DNA of 10,024 nt, from contig JAUZEM010000150.1 of assembly GCA_030839005.1 (NCBI GenBank), positions 1 through 10,024 of the forward strand, read 5' to 3'. Numbering within the stretch: the stretch's first letter is position 1; each line of letters starts with the position of its first letter. Position numbers and translations under genes: made by a program. Positions 1-6,146 of the stretch are shown here, piece by piece. This stretch comes from Actinomycetota bacterium (lineage in GTDB: Bacteria > Actinomycetota > Acidimicrobiia > IMCC26256 > PALSA-610). Below the pieces are notes generated by a model, which worked only from the letters and a program-made list of their open reading frames with translations, was not told the DNA's origin and did no database searches.

Positions 1-1
1 A

Positions 2-493
2 ACCATCCGCGTCGTGCAGCACGACCTCGCGAACGTCGAGCGACCGTTCGCCGTCTACGCCGAGCAGATCGGTTCGGGCGCGACCGAGGACGACGTGTTG
101 AGCGTCCTTCGATCACTGAAGGAGCGCAAACTCATGCGCCGCTTCGCGGCCGTCATGAACCACCGCAGCGCGGGGTTCAAGGCGAACGCGATGGGCGTGT
201 GGGCGGTTCCCGAGAATCGACTCGACGAGATCGGGCCGCAGATGGCGGGCTTCGCCGCGGTGTCGCACTGCTACCGGCGCCCGACGTACGACGACTGGCC
301 GTACAGCGTCTTCACGATGGTCCACGGCCGCAGCGCGCGCGACTGCGAAGCGACGATCGAGGCGATCCGCACCGAGACGGGTGTCGACGAGTACTGCCTC
401 TTGTGGTCGGTGAAGGAATACAAGAAGGTGCGACTGGAGTACTTCACGCCCGAGTGGAACACCTGGTACGCCGAGCACTCGACGCACGCGTAG
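2..493 (+). CDS. Lrp/AsnC-fold siroheme decarboxylase-like protein (AhbA/AhbB/NirD type), 5' end outside window
   Basis: The frame is open to the left edge, so the gene is probably truncated. A GTG at 14 would give 159 residues, but the residues before it continue the helix-turn-helix normally, so I doubt it is the start. Numbered from that GTG, residues 1-43 look like an AsnC-type winged helix and about 48-150 like the ligand-binding ferredoxin-like domain. Family signatures are NHRSAGF (49-55), MGVWAVP (60-66), SHCYRRP (84-90) and DWPYSVFTMVHG (94-105). In the Ahb/Nir family these surround the pocket that decarboxylates siroheme to didecarboxysiroheme, in alternative haem or haem d1 synthesis. 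They resemble that enzyme family more than a DNA-binding Lrp regulator. A fused AhbA-like half could lie upstream. No other haem gene is visible, so the role is inferred from motifs only. Confidence 0.8.
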   Translation, partial: TIRVVQHDLANVERPFAVYAEQIGSGATEDDVLSVLRSLKERKLMRRFAAVMNHRSAGFKANAMGVWAVPENRLDEIGPQMAGFAAVSHCYRRPTYDDWPYSVFTMVHGRSARDCEATIEAIRTETGVDEYCLLWSVKEYKKVRLEYFTPEWNTWYAEHSTHA

Positions 494-496
494 TCC

Positions 497-519
497 CGAT
501 CGCGCCGTGCGGGCGATCG
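497..519. terminator. GC-rich hairpin between convergent genes, candidate bidirectional terminator
   Basis: Four bases after the stop of the siroheme decarboxylase-like gene, CGATCGC (497-503) pairs with GCGATCG (513-519). After one bulged G, CC pairs with GG around a GTGC loop. It sits in the 35-bp gap between two convergent genes and could end both transcripts. There is no T-run on either side, as is common for actinobacterial terminators, so the call rests on stem strength and position. Confidence 0.45.
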
Positions 520-528
520 TCTCCGGCT

Positions 529-1569
529 TCAGCGCCTGCCGCGCCCCCCGCGCCGACGGGTCAACCACCAAGTGCCCACCGCGGCGCCGGTTGTGACGGC
601 TCCCGCGCCCGCCAGCCAGGGCACGAGACTGCGGTCGGGCGCGCCGGACGCGAGAAGGAGCGCCTCCTCGTTGGAGTGACGCGGCTTCCAACCCGCGCGC
701 TTGAGGCGGTCGTTCGCGACCACCCAGGGATGCATCAGGTACGGCACGATCGCGGGCGGCGCGTCGCCCAGCCCGGTCGCCCAGCTCACCGCGAGCACGC
801 GTGTCGCGAGCTTCAGCGGAAGCGCAGGCATCCGACCACTTCGCAGCAGCGCGCCGGCGTCTTCGAACGCGAGCCAACCGTCGGCGGCGACGTTGTAGGC
901 GCCGTCGAGATCGACCGCGGTGCTCAGCTCGAACGCCGCCGCGGCGTCGTCGACGTGGACAACCTGCACCGGCGGAGTCGCGCCGCGAACGCGTACGGGC
1001 GCGCGACCGGTGGCGACCGCCGTGAACAAGGAGCGCGCACCGACACCGACGATCGGCGCGATGCGCAGCCTCGTCGCGGTGCGTCCCGGCGCGGCGCTCG
1101 CCCATTCCGCGAGGAGACGCTCGCATTCACCGTCGACCATCGCCGGCAAGTACGCGGGGCTGGGTCGCAACGGCGCGTCTTCGCTTATGGGCACCGGGTT
1201 GTTCGCCCATGCGCCGTAGACCGCAGTGCTCGAAGGCCGCACGATCTTCATCACTCCTGTCGCCGTCGCCGCCTCGATGACTCGCCGAGTGCCGTCGACG
1301 TTGACACGCGTGAAGAGCGCGTCGTCGGGGAGCGGACCCATCGCCGCCGCGAGGTGCACGATCGACGACACGTCGCGGAAGTAAGGCGTGAGGTCGGTGC
1401 CGAGCACGTCGACCCGGTGGAATTCCAGTTTGCGCGCACGCCGGGCGGGGTCGCGAATGTCGAGACCGACGATCCGATCAACGTGGGGGCTGGCGTCGAG
1501 CAACGGCAGCAGCCGTTGTCCGAGGAAGCCCGAGACGCCGGTCACCGCGACGACGATTTCAGCGGCCAT
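529..1569 (-). CDS. NAD(P)-dependent epimerase/dehydratase-like SDR with C-terminal membrane segment
   Basis: The product is 346 aa from ATG at 1569. The open frame continues upstream, but only as antisense of the neighbouring gene, and the Rossmann motif begins right after this ATG. The N-terminus has the extended-SDR nucleotide motif TGVSGFLG (10-17), an acidic residue ending beta-2 (LD, 36-37), HLAAAMG (72-78) and SSTAVYG (113-119). The usual YxxxK is not intact: Tyr140 is followed by Leu-Pro-Ala-Met, and there is no lysine at all between residues 108 and 253. Catalysis by the standard Tyr/Lys mechanism is therefore doubtful. Residues about 314-336 form a hydrophobic stretch followed by an Arg/Gly-rich tail (337-346), which looks like a tail anchor with the enzyme on the cytoplasmic side. 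It diverges from the metalloprotease-like gene across 18 bp. Substrate unknown; nucleotide-sugar or sterol-like substrates are possible for the superfamily. Confidence 0.85.
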   Translation of the reverse strand: MAAEIVVAVTGVSGFLGQRLLPLLDASPHVDRIVGLDIRDPARRARKLEFHRVDVLGTDLTPYFRDVSSIVHLAAAMGPLPDDALFTRVNVDGTRRVIEAATATGVMKIVRPSSTAVYGAWANNPVPISEDAPLRPSPAYLPAMVDGECERLLAEWASAAPGRTATRLRIAPIVGVGARSLFTAVATGRAPVRVRGATPPVQVVHVDDAAAAFELSTAVDLDGAYNVAADGWLAFEDAGALLRSGRMPALPLKLATRVLAVSWATGLGDAPPAIVPYLMHPWVVANDRLKRAGWKPRHSNEEALLLASGAPDRSLVPWLAGAGAVTTGAAVGTWWLTRRRGGRGRR

Positions 1570-1575
1570 GGTCCA

Positions 1576-1581
1576 TAGACT
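1576..1581 (+). promoter_or_regulatory. Candidate -10 element (TAGACT) for a leaderless transcript
   Basis: TAGACT fits TANNNT and ends exactly 6 nt before the GTG at 1588, the geometry expected when transcription begins at the first base of the start codon. No Shine-Dalgarno sequence precedes that GTG. I see no clear -35. The element lies in the 18-bp gap shared with the divergent SDR gene, so the rest of the promoter would overlap that gene's 5' end. Confidence 0.45.
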
Positions 1582-1587
1582 GGCGTA

Positions 1588-2811
1588 GTGAGCGACGTTC
1601 CCCAAATGGGGGAGGGCTTTCCGAACCCGTTCAACCCGTTCGACCTCGATCTCTCCGAGATCATGCGCATGCTGCAGTCGCCCGGACCCGTGAACATGGA
1701 GGTCGCGCGCCGGACTGCGGAAACGATCGCGAAGCTCGATATCACGACGGGTGAGCAGCGGCTCGAACCACCGATCGACCCCGAAGCGTCCCGTGCGCTC
1801 GATGACGTCGTCCGAGCCGTGCAGCTGATGGTGTCCGAGGCGACCGGCATCTCGGCTGCGTTGACGGTGCCGGCGCGCACCGTCGATCGAGCGACCTGGT
1901 CGAGCCTGACCCTGACCGCGCTCGAACCCTTGCTCGGCGCGCTCGCGGCCGCGCTCGGGCGCACGGATCCCGGCCCCGACGCGAACATCGGGCAGAGCGG
2001 CGCCCCGACGCCGTTCTCTCCGGACATGTTGTTCGCCATGATGATGCCGCTGCTCCTCGGCGGGTGGGCGGGTTCGATGATCGGCCTGCTCTCGCACCGG
2101 GCGCTCGGTCAGTTCGATCTGCCGCTCCCGCTCGACGGACCACCGACCTTGCTGTTCATCCCGCACAACGTCGACGCGTTCGCGCAGGAGTGGTCCCTGC
2201 CGCTCGACGAGCTGCGCTACGCACTCGCGCTGCGCGAGGTCGTGCACGGCGCCCAGCGCGCGGTGCCGTGGGTACGCGAGCGACTCCTGCGCTGCGCGTC
2301 GGCGTACGTCGGTGCTTACGAAGTGCAAGCGGATGCGATGGAAAGCCAACTCGGCGGCTTCGACCCGTCGGATCCGTCCTCGATGGAGGCGATCGCCAAC
2401 CTCACCGATCCGGACGTGCTGCTCGGAGCCATGCGCAGCGACCGGCAGAAGCCGCTCCTCGCGGAGCTGCAGCGCTTCGTGTCGGTCCTGGAGGGTTACA
2501 CCGACGTCGTCGTCGAATCGGTCGGCGAGCGCATGATGACTTCGCACGGCCGTCTCGACGAAGCGCTGCGCCGGCACCGGCTCGAGCGCGGTGATGCAAC
2601 CGGTTTCGTCGATCGCCTCCTCGGCCTCGAGCTCGACCGCGGCCACTACGAGGACGGGGTCGCGTTCTGCCGCGGTGTGATGGAACGCAGCGACGGCACG
2701 CTCGACCAGCTCAACCGAATCTGGTCGGACGAGTCGATGGTGCCCACCGAGGCCGAGCTCGTTGCTCCCGGTCTGTGGCTGGCCCGAATCGATCTTCCCG
2801 ACACGCCATGA
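1588..2811 (+). CDS. Zincin_2 (DUF2342) family putative zinc-dependent metalloprotease / F420-associated protein
   Basis: The product is 407 aa, starting at GTG 1588. It matches the actinobacterial family annotated as zincin-like metallopeptidase or 'coenzyme F420 biosynthesis-associated' protein. Seen here: a Pro/Phe-rich N-terminus, GPVNMEVAR (33-41), a hydrophobic Gly/Met-rich region (147-170), LALREVVH (213-220), AVPWVRERLL (225-234), LLGLELDR (344-351), and a C-terminus with RIWS and PTEAELVAPGLWLARI. The REVVH sequence (216-220) corresponds to HExxH with the first histidine replaced, which from memory is normal in this family, so protease activity is uncertain. The hydrophobic stretch may be a buried helical pair rather than a membrane anchor. 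There is no signal peptide. The start is probably leaderless. The TGA stop (2809-2811) overlaps the first of a chain of short reading frames leading to the next gene. Function unproven in the family as far as I know. Confidence 0.85.
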   Translation: MSDVPQMGEGFPNPFNPFDLDLSEIMRMLQSPGPVNMEVARRTAETIAKLDITTGEQRLEPPIDPEASRALDDVVRAVQLMVSEATGISAALTVPARTVDRATWSSLTLTALEPLLGALAAALGRTDPGPDANIGQSGAPTPFSPDMLFAMMMPLLLGGWAGSMIGLLSHRALGQFDLPLPLDGPPTLLFIPHNVDAFAQEWSLPLDELRYALALREVVHGAQRAVPWVRERLLRCASAYVGAYEVQADAMESQLGGFDPSDPSSMEAIANLTDPDVLLGAMRSDRQKPLLAELQRFVSVLEGYTDVVVESVGERMMTSHGRLDEALRRHRLERGDATGFVDRLLGLELDRGHYEDGVAFCRGVMERSDGTLDQLNRIWSDESMVPTEAELVAPGLWLARIDLPDTP

Positions 2812-2870
2812 ACACCGAAACGCCGTGAAAACCCAGACGCCGTGAAAAGCAAGACGCCGTGAGGATTGGA
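2803..2870 (+). repeat. Four-unit 17-bp tandem repeat at a gene junction
   Basis: The units are 2803-2819 (ACGCCATGAACACCGAA), 2820-2836 (ACGCCGTGAAAACCCAG), 2837-2853 (ACGCCGTGAAAAGCAAG) and a divergent copy at 2854-2870 (ACGCCGTGAGGATTGGA). Units 2 and 3 differ at three positions. The fourth matches units 2 and 3 over its first ten bases only. The first unit includes the last codons and stop of the metalloprotease-like gene, and the last includes the start codon of the dehydrogenase. This suggests duplication of a former stop/start overlap. The start at 2859 lies 51 nt (3 x 17) from the ATG at 2808. Confidence 0.9.
2808..2862 (+). other. Chain of three overlapping hexapeptide minigenes (possible reinitiation relay)
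   Basis: Three complete six-codon frames follow one another: ATG 2808 to TGA 2828 (MNTETP), GTG 2825 to TGA 2845 (MKTQTP) and GTG 2842 to TGA 2862 (MKSKTP). Each stop shares four bases (ATGA or GTGA) with the start of the next frame. The first start overlaps the metalloprotease stop and the last stop overlaps the dehydrogenase start at 2859. No Shine-Dalgarno sequence precedes any of them. The structure is directly visible. Whether ribosomes use it by termination-reinitiation is inference. It may simply be a slippage by-product that still lets ribosomes pass from one gene to the next. Confidence 0.5.
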
Positions 2871-3590
2871 GTGCTCGGCGCCGGCGTCATGGGCAGCGGG
2901 ATCGCGCAGGTGTGCGCGCTGGCGGGCGACGAGGTCGCGTGCTACGACGTCACTCCGGCCGCGCTCGACGACGCCCGGGCGCACGTGACCACTGGGCGCT
3001 TCGGTCTCGACGGAGCGGTGGCGCGCGGGAAGGTGACTCGCAAGCAGGCCGACGACGCATTGGCGCGCCTCACATTCACCACGTCGTTCGAAGAGGCGGC
3101 GGCGACCGACCTCGTGATCGAAGCGGTTCCCGAGCGGCTCGAGCTGAAGGTGCGCGTGTTCCGCGATCTCGACCGCCTCGCGCCACCGCAAACGATCCTG
3201 GCGTCGAACACCTCCGGGCTGCCGATCGCGGCATTCGCGGCGGCGACCGACCGGCCCGACCGCGTCATCGGATGGCATTGGGCATCACCGGCTCCGGTGA
3301 TGAAGCTCGCGGAGATCGTCGTCACCTCGGAGACGAGCGACTCGACGATCGCCCGCGTCGTCGACGCGGCGACGCGCTGCGGCAAGCGTCCGATCGTGGT
3401 GAAGGACAATCCGATGCAATGGGGATTCGTCGCGAACCGGGTGTACTTCGCGATGGTGCGCGAGGCGCAACGCGTCGTCGACGAGGAGATCGCCACCCGC
3501 GCCGACGTCGATCAGCTGATGATGGACTGCTTCCGCTGGCCGAGCGGACCCTTCGGTATGGTCGCCGGCGCGGGGTCGGGTTGGACCTGA
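2859..3590 (+). CDS. 3-hydroxyacyl-CoA dehydrogenase family protein, short C-terminal domain
   Basis: The product is 243 aa from GTG 2859. It should catalyse NAD-dependent oxidation of 3-hydroxyacyl-CoA (or the reverse), as in fatty acid beta-oxidation or butyryl-CoA metabolism. The Rossmann motif GAGVMGSG is at 7-14. The catalytic set aligned to the human enzyme is present: Ser119 in SNTSG, His140, Glu152 (12 residues later, in MKLAEIV) and Asn193 in FVANR. The usual HFFNP is HWASP here, and a Trp lies in WGFVANR. The C-terminal domain stops just after WPSGPFGMV, so the protein is about 40 residues shorter than a typical 280-residue family member and lacks the terminal helices. The gene ends 4 bp before the convergent acetyltransferase gene, leaving no room for the missing part. 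The start has no Shine-Dalgarno sequence and is reached through the minigene chain, so coupling to the upstream gene is likely. Confidence 0.85.
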   Translation: MRIGVLGAGVMGSGIAQVCALAGDEVACYDVTPAALDDARAHVTTGRFGLDGAVARGKVTRKQADDALARLTFTTSFEEAAATDLVIEAVPERLELKVRVFRDLDRLAPPQTILASNTSGLPIAAFAAATDRPDRVIGWHWASPAPVMKLAEIVVTSETSDSTIARVVDAATRCGKRPIVVKDNPMQWGFVANRVYFAMVREAQRVVDEEIATRADVDQLMMDCFRWPSGPFGMVAGAGSGWT

Positions 3591-3594
3591 ACGA

Positions 3595-4812
3595 TCAGAA
3601 GTGTGAAAGCAGCGCGGGCGCGGGTGTGGTGAGGAACATCGCGTCGGCGAGGGGGAGCACCTCGGGGCGCCGGACGTCGAGCCGGCCGGCGTCGGCGAGC
3701 TCGCTCCAACGGTTGCCACCGAGCGCGCACATGCCGAGCACCTTCGAGTCGCAGACGATGTCGGGCGTTTCGTTGGTCGCGACGCAGCTCGCTCCGTCGC
3801 CCGCCGCTTCGACCGCGACCTTCGACCGCGCACCGTCGGGTGCGTGGGTCTCGATGACGAGCCTTCCCGGCACGGTATAGCTGCGGGCGCTCAGCACCGC
3901 GAGAGGATCGAGCGGCGCGACCCAGAGATGGTCGTTGATGTAGTCGACGCGCACTCGCCGGCTGTCGACGACGATGTGCCGAAGCGGATCGTCGATGGGA
4001 AGATTCGACGCGGCGACCGTGCCGACGAGATCGACGCCGAACACGTAACGCCACAAGCGGATCCACGTCGCGGCGGATTCGGCCTGCATGTCGATGACCG
4101 ACAGGCGCCGATCGGGAAGGCCGCCAATCCAGTCGCCCGCGATGTCGTAGACCACGTAGCCGTCGTCGCGACCCTGCGAGTCGGCGTGGACCGCGACGAA
4201 CCCCGCCTTCGTCCGCCCGAACATGAACTCCCAGAACACCTGCGGCCACCAGAAGTCCGGCCGGGTCACCATTCCGGCGCGCGTGCCGCGGGCGCGTTCG
4301 TATATCGCCGGCACCGCGAGCTCGGCCTCCTCGCGTGAAACGAGGCGCGTACATCCCTCGTCGTCATCCGGGCGGGCGAACGCGATGCGAGCCCGATCGG
4401 CAGTGAGACCGAGCCGCCACGTCGCGACTCCGTATCCGAAGCGTCCGTAGATCGAGCCTTCGGACGCGGTGAGGATCGCCGCGGGCTCGTTGCGCTCGCG
4501 CGCGTCGTCGTGCATCGCCGTCATGAGTTGCGTCAGCACTCCGCGCCGGCGATGCGTCGGCAACACCGAGACCCACGACACGGCTGCGACCGGAAGGAAC
4601 GCGCCGCCGGGCATCGTGAGCTCGAACGAGTAGGTCCGGGACACGCCGACCATGCGGCCGGACTCGAAGGCGGCCCGTGTGCGATCGAGCTCGGCCGTCG
4701 TCCAGCTGCGAGACGCGCCGGGCCGCGGCGGTTCGCCACCGAAGCCGCGTTGGTCGGCGGTCAGCAGATCGTCGACCTCGCCGGGTTCGACTGCGCGGAT
4801 CTCGAAAGGCAT
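3595..4812 (-). CDS. Eis-like GNAT family N-acetyltransferase
   Basis: The product is 405 aa from ATG 4812, the usual Eis length of about 400-410. It transfers acetyl from acetyl-CoA to amines. In mycobacteria Eis acetylates aminoglycosides at several positions and also protein lysines. The three-part Eis architecture is visible: an N-terminal GNAT domain (1 to about 145), a central GNAT-like domain (about 150-290), and a C-terminal sterol-carrier-like domain (about 300-405). The acetyl-CoA loop is VLPTHRRRGVLTQLM (83-97). IYGRFGYG (121-128) carries Tyr122, equivalent to the general acid Tyr126 of M. tuberculosis Eis. The last residue is Phe405, matching the terminal phenylalanine whose carboxylate serves as the general base in Eis. 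It lies 9 bp downstream of the MFS transporter gene and is probably cotranscribed with it. The substrate cannot be predicted. Confidence 0.92.
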   Translation of the reverse strand: MPFEIRAVEPGEVDDLLTADQRGFGGEPPRPGASRSWTTAELDRTRAAFESGRMVGVSRTYSFELTMPGGAFLPVAAVSWVSVLPTHRRRGVLTQLMTAMHDDARERNEPAAILTASEGSIYGRFGYGVATWRLGLTADRARIAFARPDDDEGCTRLVSREEAELAVPAIYERARGTRAGMVTRPDFWWPQVFWEFMFGRTKAGFVAVHADSQGRDDGYVVYDIAGDWIGGLPDRRLSVIDMQAESAATWIRLWRYVFGVDLVGTVAASNLPIDDPLRHIVVDSRRVRVDYINDHLWVAPLDPLAVLSARSYTVPGRLVIETHAPDGARSKVAVEAAGDGASCVATNETPDIVCDSKVLGMCALGGNRWSELADAGRLDVRRPEVLPLADAMFLTTPAPALLSHF

Positions 4813-4821
4813 TCGCCCGTT

Positions 4822-5946
4822 CTAGCCCGGCGGAGGCAACGACGGTCGAGCATTTCGCGGCGCGGCCCGGCGGAAGGCGCCGACGTACGACAGACCGGCG
4901 AACAGGAGGACGACGGCGACGACGAAGATGCCTCCGCGGCCTCCTCCGGGGAAGAGGACAGCGCCTACGCCTCCGGCGACCCAAACCAGTTGGAAGCGGG
5001 TCTCGAAGCGGGCGAACGCACGACCACGCACCGTTTCCGCGCCGTCGCGCTGCAGGAGGCTGTCGAACGCGACCCGCCCGCAGGCCGTCGCGGCGGCCAC
5101 CGTCGCGGCCGCCGCGACGAGCGACACGCGTCCATAGTCCCGGGCCGCGAAGACCAGCGGGAATGCCGGAACGAGCAGCGCGCCCGCGAGCATCCATTCC
5201 TCGCGCACCTTCTTCCGCAGGAGCGGCGAGATCAGGGTTCCGAGACCGTTGCCCGCGGCGCTCGCGAAGAGCACCAGACCGAAGACCCAGGCCGGCTCGT
5301 GTGAGCGCTTCAATGCGAACGCGGCGAAGAACGTGAAGAAGCCGACAACGCTGCGCAACAACCCCATCGCCGTTCCGGCGATGACAATGCTCCGCGCGTG
5401 CAGGGCATCACGCTCGTCGACCGTCTCACCGGACCCCACCCTCTTGGCCCGAGGGATCCCGAACGCGCACACCGTGCCGAAGAGGAACACGAGTGAGCCG
5501 GTCCGCAACACCCAGGGCGCGCCCGCGAGCTTGAGAACGAGTGCGGCGATCGGAGCCGCAGCCGTTGCGCCCAGAACCGCGACGATCGCGAGGCGCGAGT
5601 TCGCGAGAACGAGCTCGTCGTGCGAATCGACGACGGCGGGGACGAGCGCGCTCTTGGCAACGGACTGGCCCTTGGAGAGCACGAGCGCACCGAACGCGAG
5701 TGGATAGAGCAACGGGCTGTCGACCTGGTTCGCCATCAGCAGGCACAGGATGGCGCGGCCGCCCATCGCGGCGGCCACCATGAGGCGGCGGCCGCCACGC
5801 GTCCGGTCGAGGAACGGTCCCAGCACGGGCGCGACGAGGGCGAACGGCGCCATCGTCAAGAGCAGATACAGCAGGACCTTCGGCCGGGCGGCACCGACTC
5901 CCACGTCGAAGAAGAGTGTGCCCGCGAGCGACACCGTCACGAACAC
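4822..5946 (-). CDS. MFS transporter (5' end probably frameshifted; true start likely near 6043)
   Basis: GTG 5946 gives 374 aa, but the frame clearly encodes MFS-type sequence before it: RLESTTFTPFARLAVAHAVG, then TAGDV. No ATG, GTG or TTG exists in that frame between 5946 and the upstream stop at 6079-6081. The visible part has about eleven hydrophobic helices. A GPFLDRTRGGRR loop (43-54) resembles MFS motif A between helices 2 and 3. There is a central hydrophilic linker (about 165-182), and the C-terminus is a short Arg/Pro tail. Such proteins are proton-coupled exporters of drugs or metabolites in the inner membrane. The gene diverges from ppk1 and lies 9 bp upstream of the Eis-like acetyltransferase, suggesting joint handling of one compound class. 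Using GTG 5946 would remove most of helix 1, so I regard it as an annotation fallback. Confidence 0.85.
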   Translation of the reverse strand: MFVTVSLAGTLFFDVGVGAARPKVLLYLLLTMAPFALVAPVLGPFLDRTRGGRRLMVAAAMGGRAILCLLMANQVDSPLLYPLAFGALVLSKGQSVAKSALVPAVVDSHDELVLANSRLAIVAVLGATAAAPIAALVLKLAGAPWVLRTGSLVFLFGTVCAFGIPRAKRVGSGETVDERDALHARSIVIAGTAMGLLRSVVGFFTFFAAFALKRSHEPAWVFGLVLFASAAGNGLGTLISPLLRKKVREEWMLAGALLVPAFPLVFAARDYGRVSLVAAAATVAAATACGRVAFDSLLQRDGAETVRGRAFARFETRFQLVWVAGGVGAVLFPGGGRGGIFVVAVVLLFAGLSYVGAFRRAAPRNARPSLPPPG

Positions 5947-6043
5947 GTCGCCCGCCGTCCCGACCGCGTGAGCGACTGCCAGCCGGGCGAACGGCGTGAA
6001 CGTCGTCGACTCGAGGCGGGCGCGCGTATTCGTAGTTCGCCAT
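5947..6043 (-). other. Out-of-frame 5' segment of the MFS gene with the probable native ATG
   Basis: ATG 6043 begins MANYEYAR, then runs out of frame into Pro/Arg-rich sequence. Skipping one base in the C/G-rich run at about 6016-6025 would join MANYEYAR directly to RLESTTFTPF in the transporter frame, giving a normal first helix. Explanations are a sequencing or assembly indel, a real mutation that disables or shortens the transporter, or a programmed shift. I favour an indel. A weak GGTGGA lies rather far upstream of the ATG. Confidence 0.5.
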
Positions 6044-6120
6044 CGTACGACGGCCGTTCCACCCCGACTCGGGGAAGGTCACGGAACGCACTCGCTCACG
6101 CGCCGGTCCGGAAGCGGATG

Positions 6121-6140
6121 CTCGGCCGAGCCCGTACCAT
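6121..6140 (+). promoter_or_regulatory. Candidate ppk1 promoter: TACCAT -10 with a palindrome in the spacer
   Basis: TACCAT (6135-6140) fits TANNNT and ends 6 nt before ATG 6147, the same spacing as at the metalloprotease-like gene, implying a leaderless ppk1 mRNA. No Shine-Dalgarno sequence is present. Just upstream, CTCGGCCGAG (6121-6130) is a perfect 10-bp palindrome in the expected spacer, a possible dimeric-repressor site. No convincing -35 or Pho-type direct repeats are visible in the 103-bp gap before the MFS gene. Confidence 0.45.
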
Positions 6141-6146
6141 TGGCCC

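Noticed and set aside
1726..1742. GATCG/CGATC-containing short palindromes scattered through the window as possible regulatory sites
   Set aside because: They are frequent inside coding sequence and follow from codon use (Asp/Ile/Arg codons in GC-rich DNA).
529..2646. A 705-codon open frame on the minus strand spanning the SDR and the metalloprotease-like gene
   Set aside because: Upstream of 1569 it is antisense of the 1588-2811 gene, rich in Arg/Glu/His without recognisable motifs. High GC keeps shadow frames open. The real SDR starts at the Rossmann motif.
4813..4824. TAGAAC followed by 6 nt and ATG 4812 (minus strand) as a third leaderless promoter
   Set aside because: The last base is C, not the conserved T of TANNNT, and the TAG is the stop codon of the upstream MFS gene. 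Operon readthrough is the simpler explanation.
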